Of a DNA stretch of 13,876 bases, positions 8,085-13,876 are shown in pieces. The translations under genes were made by a program, and so were the position numbers. The stretch covers positions 2,503 to 16,378 of the forward strand of contig DUZB01000040.1 of the NCBI GenBank assembly GCA_013349725.1, read 5' to 3'. The stretch is from Deltaproteobacteria bacterium (GTDB lineage Bacteria > Desulfobacterota > DSM-4660 > Desulfatiglandales > Desulfatiglandaceae). The notes beneath the pieces were generated by a model. The model was given only the letters and a program-made list of their open reading frames with translations, ran no database searches and had not been told where the DNA came from. Numbering within the stretch: the stretch's first letter is position 1; each line of letters starts with the position of its first letter.

Positions 8085-9827
8085 TCACTTTTTACCTTTT
8101 TCAATTTCTTCGTCGCGCAGGACTCTACGAAGGACTTTCCCTACGACGGATACGGGAAGCGTTTCCCTGAATTCGATGGCACGGGGACGTTTGTATCCCG
8201 AAAGCTTGTCTTTGCAGAAATCAAGAAATTCCTTTTCCGTTGCCTCGACGCCGGGCTTGAGCTGAATGAATGCCTTCACGGCCTCTCCGGTGTGCGGATC
8301 CGGAATTCCCACCACCGCTACGAGCGCAACCTTCGGGTGCTTGTACAGTTCTTCTTCAATTTCCTTGGGGTAGGCGTTGAAACCGCCCACAAGAATCAGA
8401 TCCTTCTTTCGATCTGTAATGGTGAGGAAACCGTCTTCATCGAAATGAGCAACATCGCCCGTCAGGAAGAAACGCTTCCCGTCGATCTCACGAAACACTT
8501 CTTCGTTGGTCTCGGGTTTGTTCCAGTACCCTAACATGACCTGGGGACCGTTTACGGCAAGTTCCCCATCTTCACCAAGAGGAAGTTCCTGGAGCCCAGT
8601 TTCAATGTCAACGATTTTAATGTCAACGCCGATGAAAGGGGCGCCAATGGACCCGACTTTTCTCTGTTCCAGATTCGTGGGGTTCAAGGTGATGACGGGG
8701 GAGGTCTCCGTGAGGCCGTAGCCTTCAAAAATTACGGCTCCGGTCTTCTCCTCAAACTGTTTGATCACTTCCAGCGGCAGAGGGGCGGCGCCGGAACCGC
8801 ATCCAATTACCGATGAGAGATCGAATTGATCCAGAAGTGGATGATTAATAAAGGCGGAATAGATTGTCGGGACGGCAGTAATAACCGTGACCTTATATTT
8901 CTCAACGGCTTTGAGGACTTCCGTAAAGGGCGGATTGCCTGCCCTCGGATCAGGGATACATACGAGTTTGGAGGCGGTCATGACACTGGTCAGCATGCAC
9001 AGGGTAAGGCCGAAGCTGTGATACCACGGCAGGACCCCAAGATAGGTATGCGCTCCGCCCTTCTCCATCTGTTGGGCCTTTTCTCCGGGTTTGCCTGCAA
9101 ATCGAACCCATTCGTAGGTGCTCATGACGTTGGAAAGCAGATTGGCGTGACTGAGGCAGGCGCCTTTGGGCACACCGGTGGTTCCCCCCGTGTAAAGGAT
9201 AAGGGCAATGTCCTTGAGGGGTTCCAGTTTTAATTTTGGTGGTTCGGGGCGGGCGGATTTCACCGCATCGTCAAACATGATGTGATCCGGATCATGGCTT
9301 GCGGCCTTTGGGATTTTGCCCAGGAGTGAACCTAAAAATCCTTTGAGGGGCGGCAGGTATGATTTTACATTGCAGATCACTACAGTGTTCACTTCGGACC
9401 CGACAATCGCTTTCTGGACCGTGGGATAAAACTCCGGATGATCCATGACGAAAACGGCCTTGGCGCTGGAATCTTTTAACTGAAAATTCAATTCGGAAGC
9501 CTTGTACATGGGGTTGCAGGTCACGCATACGCCGCCTGCTTTGAGGATTCCGAAAAAAATGTCTGGATAATGAGGAAGGTTGGGGAGAAAAATTCCCACT
9601 TTGTCCCCTTGTTTAATGCCTCTCTGAACCAGAAAATTGGCAATGCGGTCGGCCGTGTCTTTCGTCTTGGCAAAGGTTCGTTTGGCGTCGTTAAAAATCG
9701 TGTAGGTCGCACTGGAGTAATCACGGGCTGCATCATCGATGAGAGAGAAAAGAGGCCTATCATACCCTTCGATTTCATGAGAAACACCTTCGGGCCAGCG
9801 GGGTCCATGCCAGAATTTTGATTCCAT
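8085..9827 (-). CDS. Long-chain fatty-acid--CoA ligase (AMP-forming, FadD-like)
   Basis: This enzyme activates carboxylic acids in two steps, through an acyl-adenylate to an acyl-CoA, feeding beta-oxidation or lipid synthesis. The 580 residues contain the ANL-superfamily motifs in order. The phosphate loop is YTGGTTGVPKG (212-222), A5 is YGLTETSP (370-377) and TGD is at 456-458. The hinge region DRKKDLILVGGFNAYPKEIE is at 472-491, and the A10 catalytic lysine is K564 in VVGKVLRRVLRD. The PWYHSFG motif before A5 favours the medium/long-chain acyl-CoA synthetase group. Chain length or aromatic preference cannot be read with confidence. ATG 9827 is chosen over 9845 because TGGAGG ends 5 bases upstream. 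It is the first gene of the minus-strand operon that continues into a Usp and an RND efflux system. The motifs are intact. Confidence 0.95.
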   Translation of the reverse strand: MESKFWHGPRWPEGVSHEIEGYDRPLFSLIDDAARDYSSATYTIFNDAKRTFAKTKDTADRIANFLVQRGIKQGDKVGIFLPNLPHYPDIFFGILKAGGVCVTCNPMYKASELNFQLKDSSAKAVFVMDHPEFYPTVQKAIVGSEVNTVVICNVKSYLPPLKGFLGSLLGKIPKAASHDPDHIMFDDAVKSARPEPPKLKLEPLKDIALILYTGGTTGVPKGACLSHANLLSNVMSTYEWVRFAGKPGEKAQQMEKGGAHTYLGVLPWYHSFGLTLCMLTSVMTASKLVCIPDPRAGNPPFTEVLKAVEKYKVTVITAVPTIYSAFINHPLLDQFDLSSVIGCGSGAAPLPLEVIKQFEEKTGAVIFEGYGLTETSPVITLNPTNLEQRKVGSIGAPFIGVDIKIVDIETGLQELPLGEDGELAVNGPQVMLGYWNKPETNEEVFREIDGKRFFLTGDVAHFDEDGFLTITDRKKDLILVGGFNAYPKEIEEELYKHPKVALVAVVGIPDPHTGEAVKAFIQLKPGVEATEKEFLDFCKDKLSGYKRPRAIEFRETLPVSVVGKVLRRVLRDEEIEKGKK

Positions 9828-9897
9828 GTTTACCTCCAGTTCCATGTAAAGTGTTGGTATAGTAAAAAATCAGAAAATCAGACTTTTTTTTAAGGGT

Positions 9898-9943
9898 TCA
9901 TATATGGGACGCCTGCGAGACGCCTCGACTTTCATCTATATGA
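9898..9943. promoter_or_regulatory. Candidate operator upstream of the ligase operon
   Basis: Seven-base perfect arms TCATATA (9898-9904) and TATATGA (9937-9943) enclose two direct copies of GACGCCT (9908-9914 and 9919-9925). The copies start 11 bases apart, one helical turn. The second copy sits in the imperfect palindrome CGAGACGCCTCG. The location, 70 to 115 bases before the ligase start, suits a regulator site. I cannot name the regulator. Confidence 0.3.
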
Positions 9944-9968
9944 GCTTATAGCACAATATATCTCCTTT

Positions 9969-10238
9969 TCAAAGGTATTCTGATATATTTCGTGCTAAGT
10001 TGTTTTCCACGAAGTGCTCAGAGACTGCGTGAATCTGCTTTCTTCGTGTCAACCCGATCTCTGATGAGTCCATATACAGGGGTTTGTCAGGATACAGGAT
10101 GAGGTTCAGCGCCCCTTCTGGACATTGTTCCACGCACAGATAAAAGCCCATGCACCGGTCCTGGGGGAATTTCTCTTGACTTCCGAGATTCTTTATTGTC
10201 TCATGAAATTCAGGTTCTCTAAATTGTTTACCTCCATA
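9969..10238 (-). pseudogene. Decayed [4Fe-4S] ferredoxin-domain protein remnant
   Basis: The minus-strand frame from about 10238 to the stop at 9969 reads through RCMGFYLCVEQCPEGALNL. This is the classic ferredoxin signature C-x2-C-x2-C-x3-C followed by P-x-G-A, but the second cysteine is a phenylalanine. The following PDKPLYMD also suits the tail of such domains. No ATG, GTG or TTG start lies in frame before the first cysteine, and stop codons close the frame just upstream. A ribosome site TGGAGG survives at 10231-10236. The 12 bases TGGAGGTAAACA there are identical to the leader of the acyl-CoA ligase, but no start codon follows in the right frame. I infer a broken remnant of an electron-transfer gene. 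A shortened product from the internal ATG at 10151 is possible but would lack the first cysteine too. Confidence 0.6.
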
Positions 10239-10370
10239 TCAGGTCAGCTATGACGACCTGCTTCAAATTCTGCATATTCTTCTTTTAAAGATCTCGGGAC
10301 GTTCCCTTGGTTCTGATTTCGATATGTCCCTCCCTATCTTAAGAGCATAGAAAAAAGAAAGGGGGTCATT

Positions 10371-10738
10371 ATGCCTTATCATGTTAAAAGAAAAAAAATA
10401 AAGCCAAAAAGAATCACTAAGAAAACAGTAAAACTATATTTATGGCTGACATTATTGTGTTTCCTGATTGCCGCAGCATTTTCTTTTATTACCGGAAAGG
10501 CGCCTACTTTTGTCCGGGAAAAGATTGATGGCGCCCTTATCGCAGAGGCCGAGAAAACATTAGGGAGGAAGTTGAAACACAGCGATCTCGATCTCATCGA
10601 AAAAAAACACTTGGCATCAAGATAGACCCCGCTGATATTGAAAAAGCCAAGAACGCCTATAATACAGGGAAGGCATCTAAAAACGGACAGGTCGACCGGA
10701 GCGATGCTGAGAAGGGCAAAAAAACATTTACCCGCTGA
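10371..10738 (+). CDS. Small single-helix membrane protein, frame interrupted at a run of eight A's
   Basis: The zero frame from ATG 10371 gives 84 residues and stops at 10625. It has a strongly basic N-terminus (MPYHVKRKKIKPKRITKK), one membrane helix at about 22-41 (KLYLWLTLLCFLIAAAFSFI), and then a charged tail. At 10600-10607 eight A's form an in-phase A-AAA-AAA slippery heptamer. Reading on in the -1 frame gives a further 43 residues and stops at 10738, 122 in total. The extension repeats the preceding motif: TLGRKLKHSDLDLIEKK (63-79) is followed by TLGIKIDPADIEKAK (80-94). This suggests the -1 frame is genuine coding sequence. Programmed slippage, a recent indel, or a homopolymer sequencing error would all explain it. 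GGGGGT about 5 bases upstream serves as ribosome site. The orientation predicted is N-in with the tail outside. I do not recognise the family. Confidence 0.65.
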
Positions 10739-10867
10739 AACGAACGGCAAGCCTGTTTCAGACTAAGATTTCCCGAAAAAGGTGCGCAGGATCTCCCCGG
10801 TATTGCCGACGGCGCTTTATATTTTTTCATTTCATATTTCTCTGCTAATTCAATCCTCTCAGATTCA

Positions 10868-10882
10868 GGGAGGGAGGGAGGG
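10868..10882 (+). promoter_or_regulatory. Four-tract G-quadruplex motif in the leader of the phosphatase gene
   Basis: Four GGG tracts separated by single A's occur at 10868-10882, the arrangement expected to give a very stable parallel quadruplex. It lies 65 bases before the phosphatase ATG on the coding strand. Folding in the leader RNA could affect translation or transcription. The motif is seen; the effect is inferred. Confidence 0.5.
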
Positions 10883-10947
10883 ATAGAATATATTCTTTCC
10901 AACCGGAGGGTATGTGTAAGCCGCCCTCTTAATCAGGATAAGGAATA

Positions 10948-11415
10948 ATGAATATTCTTTTCGTTTGCAGTGCAAATGTGAGCAGAAGTTTTCTGGCCGA
11001 AAACCTGCTTAAACGAGAGCTTGAGAAAGAAAACATAAAAAATATTTCGGTTGCATCAGCAGGCCTGAATACGTTTGACCTCAATGAACCGGACCGGAAC
11101 ATGGTTGCCCACCTCTCAAAAATCGGAATACCAAAGGTAGACCACAGACCGAAACAGATTTCAAAACAGGATGTCGACTGGGCAAACACTATCCTGGTGA
11201 TGGAGACGGACCACGCAAAAAAGATAATGGATCTGTGGCCCGAGGCAAAACCCAAACTACAGGTCTTCGGCAAGTTTGTGTCACCGGACCCGAGCATAGA
11301 TGATATTGTGGATCCATTTGGCAAATCCTCTTATCATTATCGACTTGCCCAGTCTCAAATCAGTCTGGCCATCAAAAATTTCGTCAACAAACTTCTACAG
11401 GATAAAAAGAGGTAG
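10948..11415 (+). CDS. Low-molecular-weight protein tyrosine phosphatase
   Basis: This cytoplasmic phosphatase hydrolyses phosphotyrosine through a cysteinyl-phosphate intermediate. The 155 residues match the family length. The P-loop is VCSANVSRS with nucleophile C7, R13 and S14. The general acid is D122 in DIVDPFGKSSYHY. The P-loop differs from the common C-x-G-N-x-C-R-S: alanine replaces the glycine and serine replaces the second cysteine. C7 is the only cysteine, which argues against a thioredoxin-linked arsenate reductase of the same fold, since that needs two more. AAGGA precedes the start by about 6 bases. A G-quadruplex motif lies in the leader and a palindromic element begins 10 bases after the stop. 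Whether it works with the radical SAM gene downstream is unknown. Such phosphatases often act on polysaccharide tyrosine kinases, but none is in view. Confidence 0.9.
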   Translation: MNILFVCSANVSRSFLAENLLKRELEKENIKNISVASAGLNTFDLNEPDRNMVAHLSKIGIPKVDHRPKQISKQDVDWANTILVMETDHAKKIMDLWPEAKPKLQVFGKFVSPDPSIDDIVDPFGKSSYHYRLAQSQISLAIKNFVNKLLQDKKR

Positions 11416-11424
11416 TGTTAAATC

Positions 11425-11559
11425 TGATGGTCCCGTAAAAAGTCGAAAATCATCCGTTTTCGTCATTCCCGCGAACGCTGGAATCCAGGAACATCAGGTG
11501 CTTATGGACTCTCGCGTTCGCGGGAGTGACGGCCTTGGGGGCTTTTTACGGGAGCATCA
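11425..11559. mobile_element. MITE-like nested palindromic element, 135 bp
   Basis: The outer ends TGATGGTCCCGTAAAAAG (11425-11442) and CTTTTTACGGGAGCATCA (11542-11559) are inverted copies with one mismatch in 18. Inside them a second pair, CGTCATTCCCGCGAACGC (11461-11478) and GCGTTCGCGGGAGTGACG (11514-11531), is again complementary at 17 of 18. The element is flanked by AATC on both sides (11421-11424, 11560-11563), which could be a 4-base target duplication. It encodes nothing. The inner arms resemble the widespread CGTCATTCCCGC repeat of proteobacteria. The transcript would fold into a long hairpin and might end the phosphatase mRNA. Confidence 0.75.
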
Positions 11560-11672
11560 AATCTGCTTCTGTATTTATTTACCCGGGGCCTGAATTTGTA
11601 GTTGCTCACGCGATATAGTGTTCTTGCACACCATCTCTCCTCAGTAAAGGAGCAGCAGAGGCTATAAGCAAT

Positions 11673-12791
11673 ATGAAGCTTCTTAGAACCCCGATATCGG
11701 TTAGCCTGACAATAACCAACAGGTGTAATCTCCGATGTAAGTATTGCAGCCATTTTACCAGCCCGGGTGATGTGGGCAAAGATTTGCCATCGGAAGAATG
11801 GCTCCGCTTTTTTGAGGAACTTAATCGGTGCGCGGTGATGCGCGTAACGCTCGGCGGGGGTGAACCCTTTTGCCGCAAAGATCTCCAGGAGATTATCAAA
11901 GGGATTGTCCGCAACCGGATGAGGTTCAATATCCTTAGCAACGGAACCTTGATCAAAGATGAGATGGCGGCCTTTTTAGCCTCAACCGGGCGTTGTGACG
12001 GGGTGCAGGTCTCAATCGACGGTTCAATCCCCGTAACCCATGACGCCTTCAGAGGGCAAGGAACCTTTTATAAGGCAATCCGGGGGATCAGGTCCCTTCA
12101 GAGAAAAGACGTTCCGGTTCAGGTAAGGGTTACGATTCACAGGAAAAATATCGACGATCTTGAAGGAATTGCCCAGTTGCTATTGGAAGAGATAGGCCTT
12201 CCCGGTTTTTCGACCAATGCTGCCTCTTATATGGGATTGTGCCGTCAGAATTCCGAAATGGTCCAGCTTACAATAGAAGAGCAATCCATGGCCATGGAAA
12301 AGCTTCTGTTGCTTAACATGAAATATGACGATCGCATTAGTGCGAATGCAGGTCCACTGGCCGATGCCGGGAGCTGGCTCATTATGGAGCATGCCCGTCG
12401 ACAGGGCGGAGAAGGAAGGTTTGGGGCCGGTTGTCTCAGCGGCTGCAATGGACCAACGACCGCGATTGACGTGAGGGCGGACGGGATCATGGTACCCTGC
12501 ATCCAGATGAGCCACATTGAACTGGGCCGGATAAACCGGGATGACCTCAAGGAGGTCTGGCAACATCACAGAGAGCTGAAAAGATTCAGGTCCCGCATAA
12601 ACATCCCGCTTACCGATTTTGAATTCTGTAAGGGGTGCGATTATGTGAACTACTGTACAGGGAACTGTCCGGCATTAGCTTATGAGACCGTGGGGGAGGA
12701 GAACCACCCGAGTCCCGATGGATGCCTGAGGCGCTTTCTCGATCAGGGGGGCAGGCTCCCGGATGACGAGCTGTTGCGCGGTGATATTTGA
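11673..12791 (+). CDS. scmE: Radical SAM/SPASM peptide-modifying enzyme, ScmE-like (SynChlorMet cassette)
   Basis: The 372 residues form a complete radical SAM enzyme with a SPASM domain, expected to modify a ribosomal peptide in the cytoplasm. The SAM cluster motif is C18-x3-C22-x2-C25 (CNLRCKYC), followed by the SAM-binding GGGEP (61-65). The SPASM cysteines are all present: C258-x12-G271-x4-C276, then C319-x2-C322-x5-C328-x3-C332, and C351. C254 is an extra candidate ligand. The ending CLRRFLDQGGRLP and the stretch GLPGFSTNAASYMGLCRQN resemble, from memory, ScmE of the SynChlorMet cassette of Syntrophobacter, Chlorobium and methanogens. That cassette has a second radical SAM (ScmF) and a PqqD-like protein, neither seen here. 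ATG 11673 has a weak GAGG 11 bases upstream. The stop overlaps the next start as TGATG. The radical SAM/SPASM call is firm; the ScmE label is probable. Confidence 0.85.
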   Translation: MKLLRTPISVSLTITNRCNLRCKYCSHFTSPGDVGKDLPSEEWLRFFEELNRCAVMRVTLGGGEPFCRKDLQEIIKGIVRNRMRFNILSNGTLIKDEMAAFLASTGRCDGVQVSIDGSIPVTHDAFRGQGTFYKAIRGIRSLQRKDVPVQVRVTIHRKNIDDLEGIAQLLLEEIGLPGFSTNAASYMGLCRQNSEMVQLTIEEQSMAMEKLLLLNMKYDDRISANAGPLADAGSWLIMEHARRQGGEGRFGAGCLSGCNGPTTAIDVRADGIMVPCIQMSHIELGRINRDDLKEVWQHHRELKRFRSRINIPLTDFEFCKGCDYVNYCTGNCPALAYETVGEENHPSPDGCLRRFLDQGGRLPDDELLRGDI

Positions 12792-12958
12792 TGTTGGACG
12801 TGAATCATATTGTCAGCGTGTTGAGTCGTATTTCAAAAATAGACATCATGCCCTCTGACATAGCTTTTCTACTGGACTATTTACAGGCAGACATGTCATG
12901 GGAGCCTTTTCTCGCGGTCGCAGAAGGAGAAGGAGTCGATGGTCTATTATATACTTGA
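12791..12958 (+). pseudogene. N-terminal stub of a putative nucleotidyltransferase, cut by an insertion sequence
   Basis: The frame starts at the ATG inside the TGATG overlap with the radical SAM stop and gives 55 residues. The pattern LLDYLQADMSWEPFLAVAEGEGVDGLLYT resembles the start of the uncharacterised nucleotidyltransferase family (PF14907 type), where W-x2-[LF]-L-x2-A-x4-V-x2-LLY recurs. Genes of that family often sit beside PqqD-like and HPr-kinase-like genes in peptide-modification loci. The catalytic GS...D-x-D part would lie further on and is missing. The stop falls next to AT-rich sequence that leads into a transposase, so I infer truncation by an insertion sequence. The rest of the gene may lie beyond the element, outside the window. 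Family assignment from so short a stub is uncertain. Confidence 0.5.
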
Positions 12959-13876
12959 GTTTTCGAAAAATAAATAGAGACATTTTGAAAGATTTATGAA
13001 AAAATAGCTTGGTGCACTGTTGTCTTTTCCTAAAACATTAGGAGGAATCCATGAAAATTCCGTGTGCCGAGCGCCTTCCATTTCTTGTTGCTGGACTGAC
13101 ATTTCTTCAGCCAGCCTTGACGAATGCTCAGTTCTACAATTTGACAATGGTTGCGACAGCTTTGGTGCTGGGTGGAAAATTCAGTCTCTCAGCGATCAAT
13201 CGCATGTGGCTTGGAGATAGATGCGTCAGCACATTATCTTATTTTTTCTCTGATTCTAAATTTTCAACAGCCGAAATGCAGCATCTTTATGCGCTGCAAA
13301 TCATGCGTACATACAAGATTAAAAAAGGTTATTACTGCATAGACGATACAATGAAGCATCACACAAATTATTGTAAGTGGATTCACGGTGTGTTCATTTT
13401 ATTTGATCATGTTTTCAAAACAAATCTGAAGGCGATCTGTGTGACGGTACTCTATTATACCGACGGTGGTGTCATTAAATTTCCCATTAGCCATCGAATT
13501 TATTACCAAGATAAGGCAAACATGCCTTGGCAGCATGGAAAAAACCAGGTATGCATGCCCAAGTACGACTTGGCCCTCGAGATGTTGCAATGGGCTTTGG
13601 ACCACGATTTTCCTCGTGGGGTCGTTTTGGCAGACTCCTGGTTTGGAAGTAGTCCTTTTGTAAAAGGCCTCAAAAAGATGGGCATGAGTTATGTTATTGA
13701 AATTAAGCATTCTTTAAAAGTCAGGGTCCCCTGTAAAGATTCTAAGCTTACTCCTACGGGCAAGATAGCAAAAAACAAATATGATCTTATAGAATTACCG
13801 GGGTTTTTCAAAGCTATTTTAACCTTTAGCAAATGTGGGTTTGCCGCAAATAGGGAGAAAGGAAAGAAGGAAAAAG
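12959..13876 (+). mobile_element. Insertion sequence, left part, running off the right edge
   Basis: The sequence turns AT-rich after about 12950 and leads into a DDE transposase. The left terminus lies somewhere between about 12940 and 13040. It cannot be fixed because the right terminal repeat and target duplication are outside the window. The insertion sits in or directly after the truncated gene following scmE. Confidence 0.7.
13051..13876 (+). CDS. DDE transposase, IS4/IS701-like, C-terminus off the window
   Basis: Translation from ATG 13051 stays open to the window end, giving 275 residues. A strong AGGAGG (13040-13045) sits 5 bases upstream. An acidic pair, D98-D99 in YYCIDDTMKHHT, is the likely first catalytic aspartate. 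D195 in VVLADSWFGSSPFVKGLKKMGMSYVIEIK is the second, in the usual D-[ST]-W-F context of IS4-group and DDE_5 transposases. The third residue, a glutamate, would fall beyond residue 275. The beta-rich core between them, including the Y-Y-x-D-G-G-x-I-x-F-P strand, agrees with an RNase H-like fold. No stop codon or frameshift is seen in the visible part, so the element may be active. I cannot decide the IS family without the C-terminus and terminal repeats. Confidence 0.85.
   Translation, partial: MKIPCAERLPFLVAGLTFLQPALTNAQFYNLTMVATALVLGGKFSLSAINRMWLGDRCVSTLSYFFSDSKFSTAEMQHLYALQIMRTYKIKKGYYCIDDTMKHHTNYCKWIHGVFILFDHVFKTNLKAICVTVLYYTDGGVIKFPISHRIYYQDKANMPWQHGKNQVCMPKYDLALEMLQWALDHDFPRGVVLADSWFGSSPFVKGLKKMGMSYVIEIKHSLKVRVPCKDSKLTPTGKIAKNKYDLIELPGFFKAILTFSKCGFAANREKGKKEK

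Larger units (their letters stand above)
9846..10370. other. Gene-poor stretch between the ligase operon and a divergent small gene
   Basis: No intact gene is visible in these 525 bases. From the ligase side it holds an AT-rich leader and an inverted-repeat operator candidate at 9898-9943. A ferredoxin-domain remnant on the minus strand follows (9969-10238), then about 130 bases with nothing I can assign except the leader of the small plus-strand gene at 10371. A promoter for the ligase operon should lie here, but I see no convincing -35/-10 pair. Confidence 0.6.

Noticed and set aside
10657..10902. Minus-strand frame of 81 residues beginning MERIYSIPPSLPESERIELAEKYE
   Set aside because: It needs a TTG start with no ribosome site, it overlaps the -1 frame extension of the small membrane protein, and part of it is simply the complement of the G-rich motif.
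10948..11415. Arsenate reductase of the LMW-phosphatase fold
   Set aside because: Only the P-loop cysteine is present. The two further redox cysteines needed for arsenate reduction are missing.
11461..11531. Inner hairpin as an ordinary rho-independent terminator
   Set aside because: The 18-base arms are separated by 35 bases and no T-tract follows directly. The surrounding second inverted pair fits a repeat element better.
11604..11668. Short frame LLTRYSVLAHHLSSVKEQQRL ahead of the radical SAM gene as a precursor peptide
   Set aside because: It would need a TTG start straight after a stop codon, has no ribosome site and no precursor-like features such as a leader plus cysteine- or glycine-rich core.
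12947..13147. Minus-strand frame of 66 residues at the left end of the insertion sequence
   Set aside because: It runs opposite to the transposase start and its strong ribosome site, has no ribosome site of its own, and shows no recognisable composition.

Overview
The window most likely comes from an anaerobic deltaproteobacterium (Desulfobacterota, of the sulfate-reducing or syntrophic kind). This is an inference from the style of the proteins: a long-chain fatty-acyl-CoA ligase, a ferredoxin remnant, and a radical SAM/SPASM protein of the ScmE type, known from Syntrophobacter-like genomes. Degenerate short tandem repeats between genes fit the same picture. No rRNA, tRNA or CRISPR array is visible.

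Left two thirds (1-9827, all on the minus strand). In transcription order: acyl-CoA ligase (9827-8085), a small UspA-like protein (8074-7655), and a tripartite RND efflux system made of a TolC-like outer-membrane factor (7649-6051), a periplasmic adaptor lipoprotein (6061-4889) and an inner-membrane RND pump (4711-1574). These are followed by a small lipoprotein of unknown function (1470-985) and the GTPase Der/EngA (839-1, running off the left edge). Gaps of 10 and 4 bases and an 11-base overlap tie the first four genes into one operon. The pump gene is set apart by two kinds of short-period tandem repeat: a period-7 array after its stop codon, and an inverted pair of period-8 arrays between adaptor and pump. 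Both kinds supply the last codons of the gene they touch.

Middle (9828-10947). This stretch is gene-poor. It holds a candidate operator upstream of the ligase and a decayed [4Fe-4S] ferredoxin-domain remnant that has lost one cluster cysteine. On the plus strand there is a small one-helix membrane protein whose frame breaks at a run of eight A's; the -1 frame continues with a second copy of a 17-residue repeat. A four-tract G-quadruplex motif lies just before the next gene.

Right part (10948-13876, plus strand). A low-molecular-weight protein tyrosine phosphatase is followed by a 135-bp nested-palindrome element (MITE-like). Then comes a complete radical SAM/SPASM maturase resembling ScmE of the SynChlorMet peptide-modification cassette. 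A TGATG overlap couples it to a 55-residue stub resembling the N-terminus of an uncharacterised nucleotidyltransferase. The stub is cut off by an insertion sequence whose DDE transposase runs off the right edge. The peptide-modification locus therefore appears invaded from both sides: the partner radical SAM, the PqqD-like protein and the precursor are not in view.
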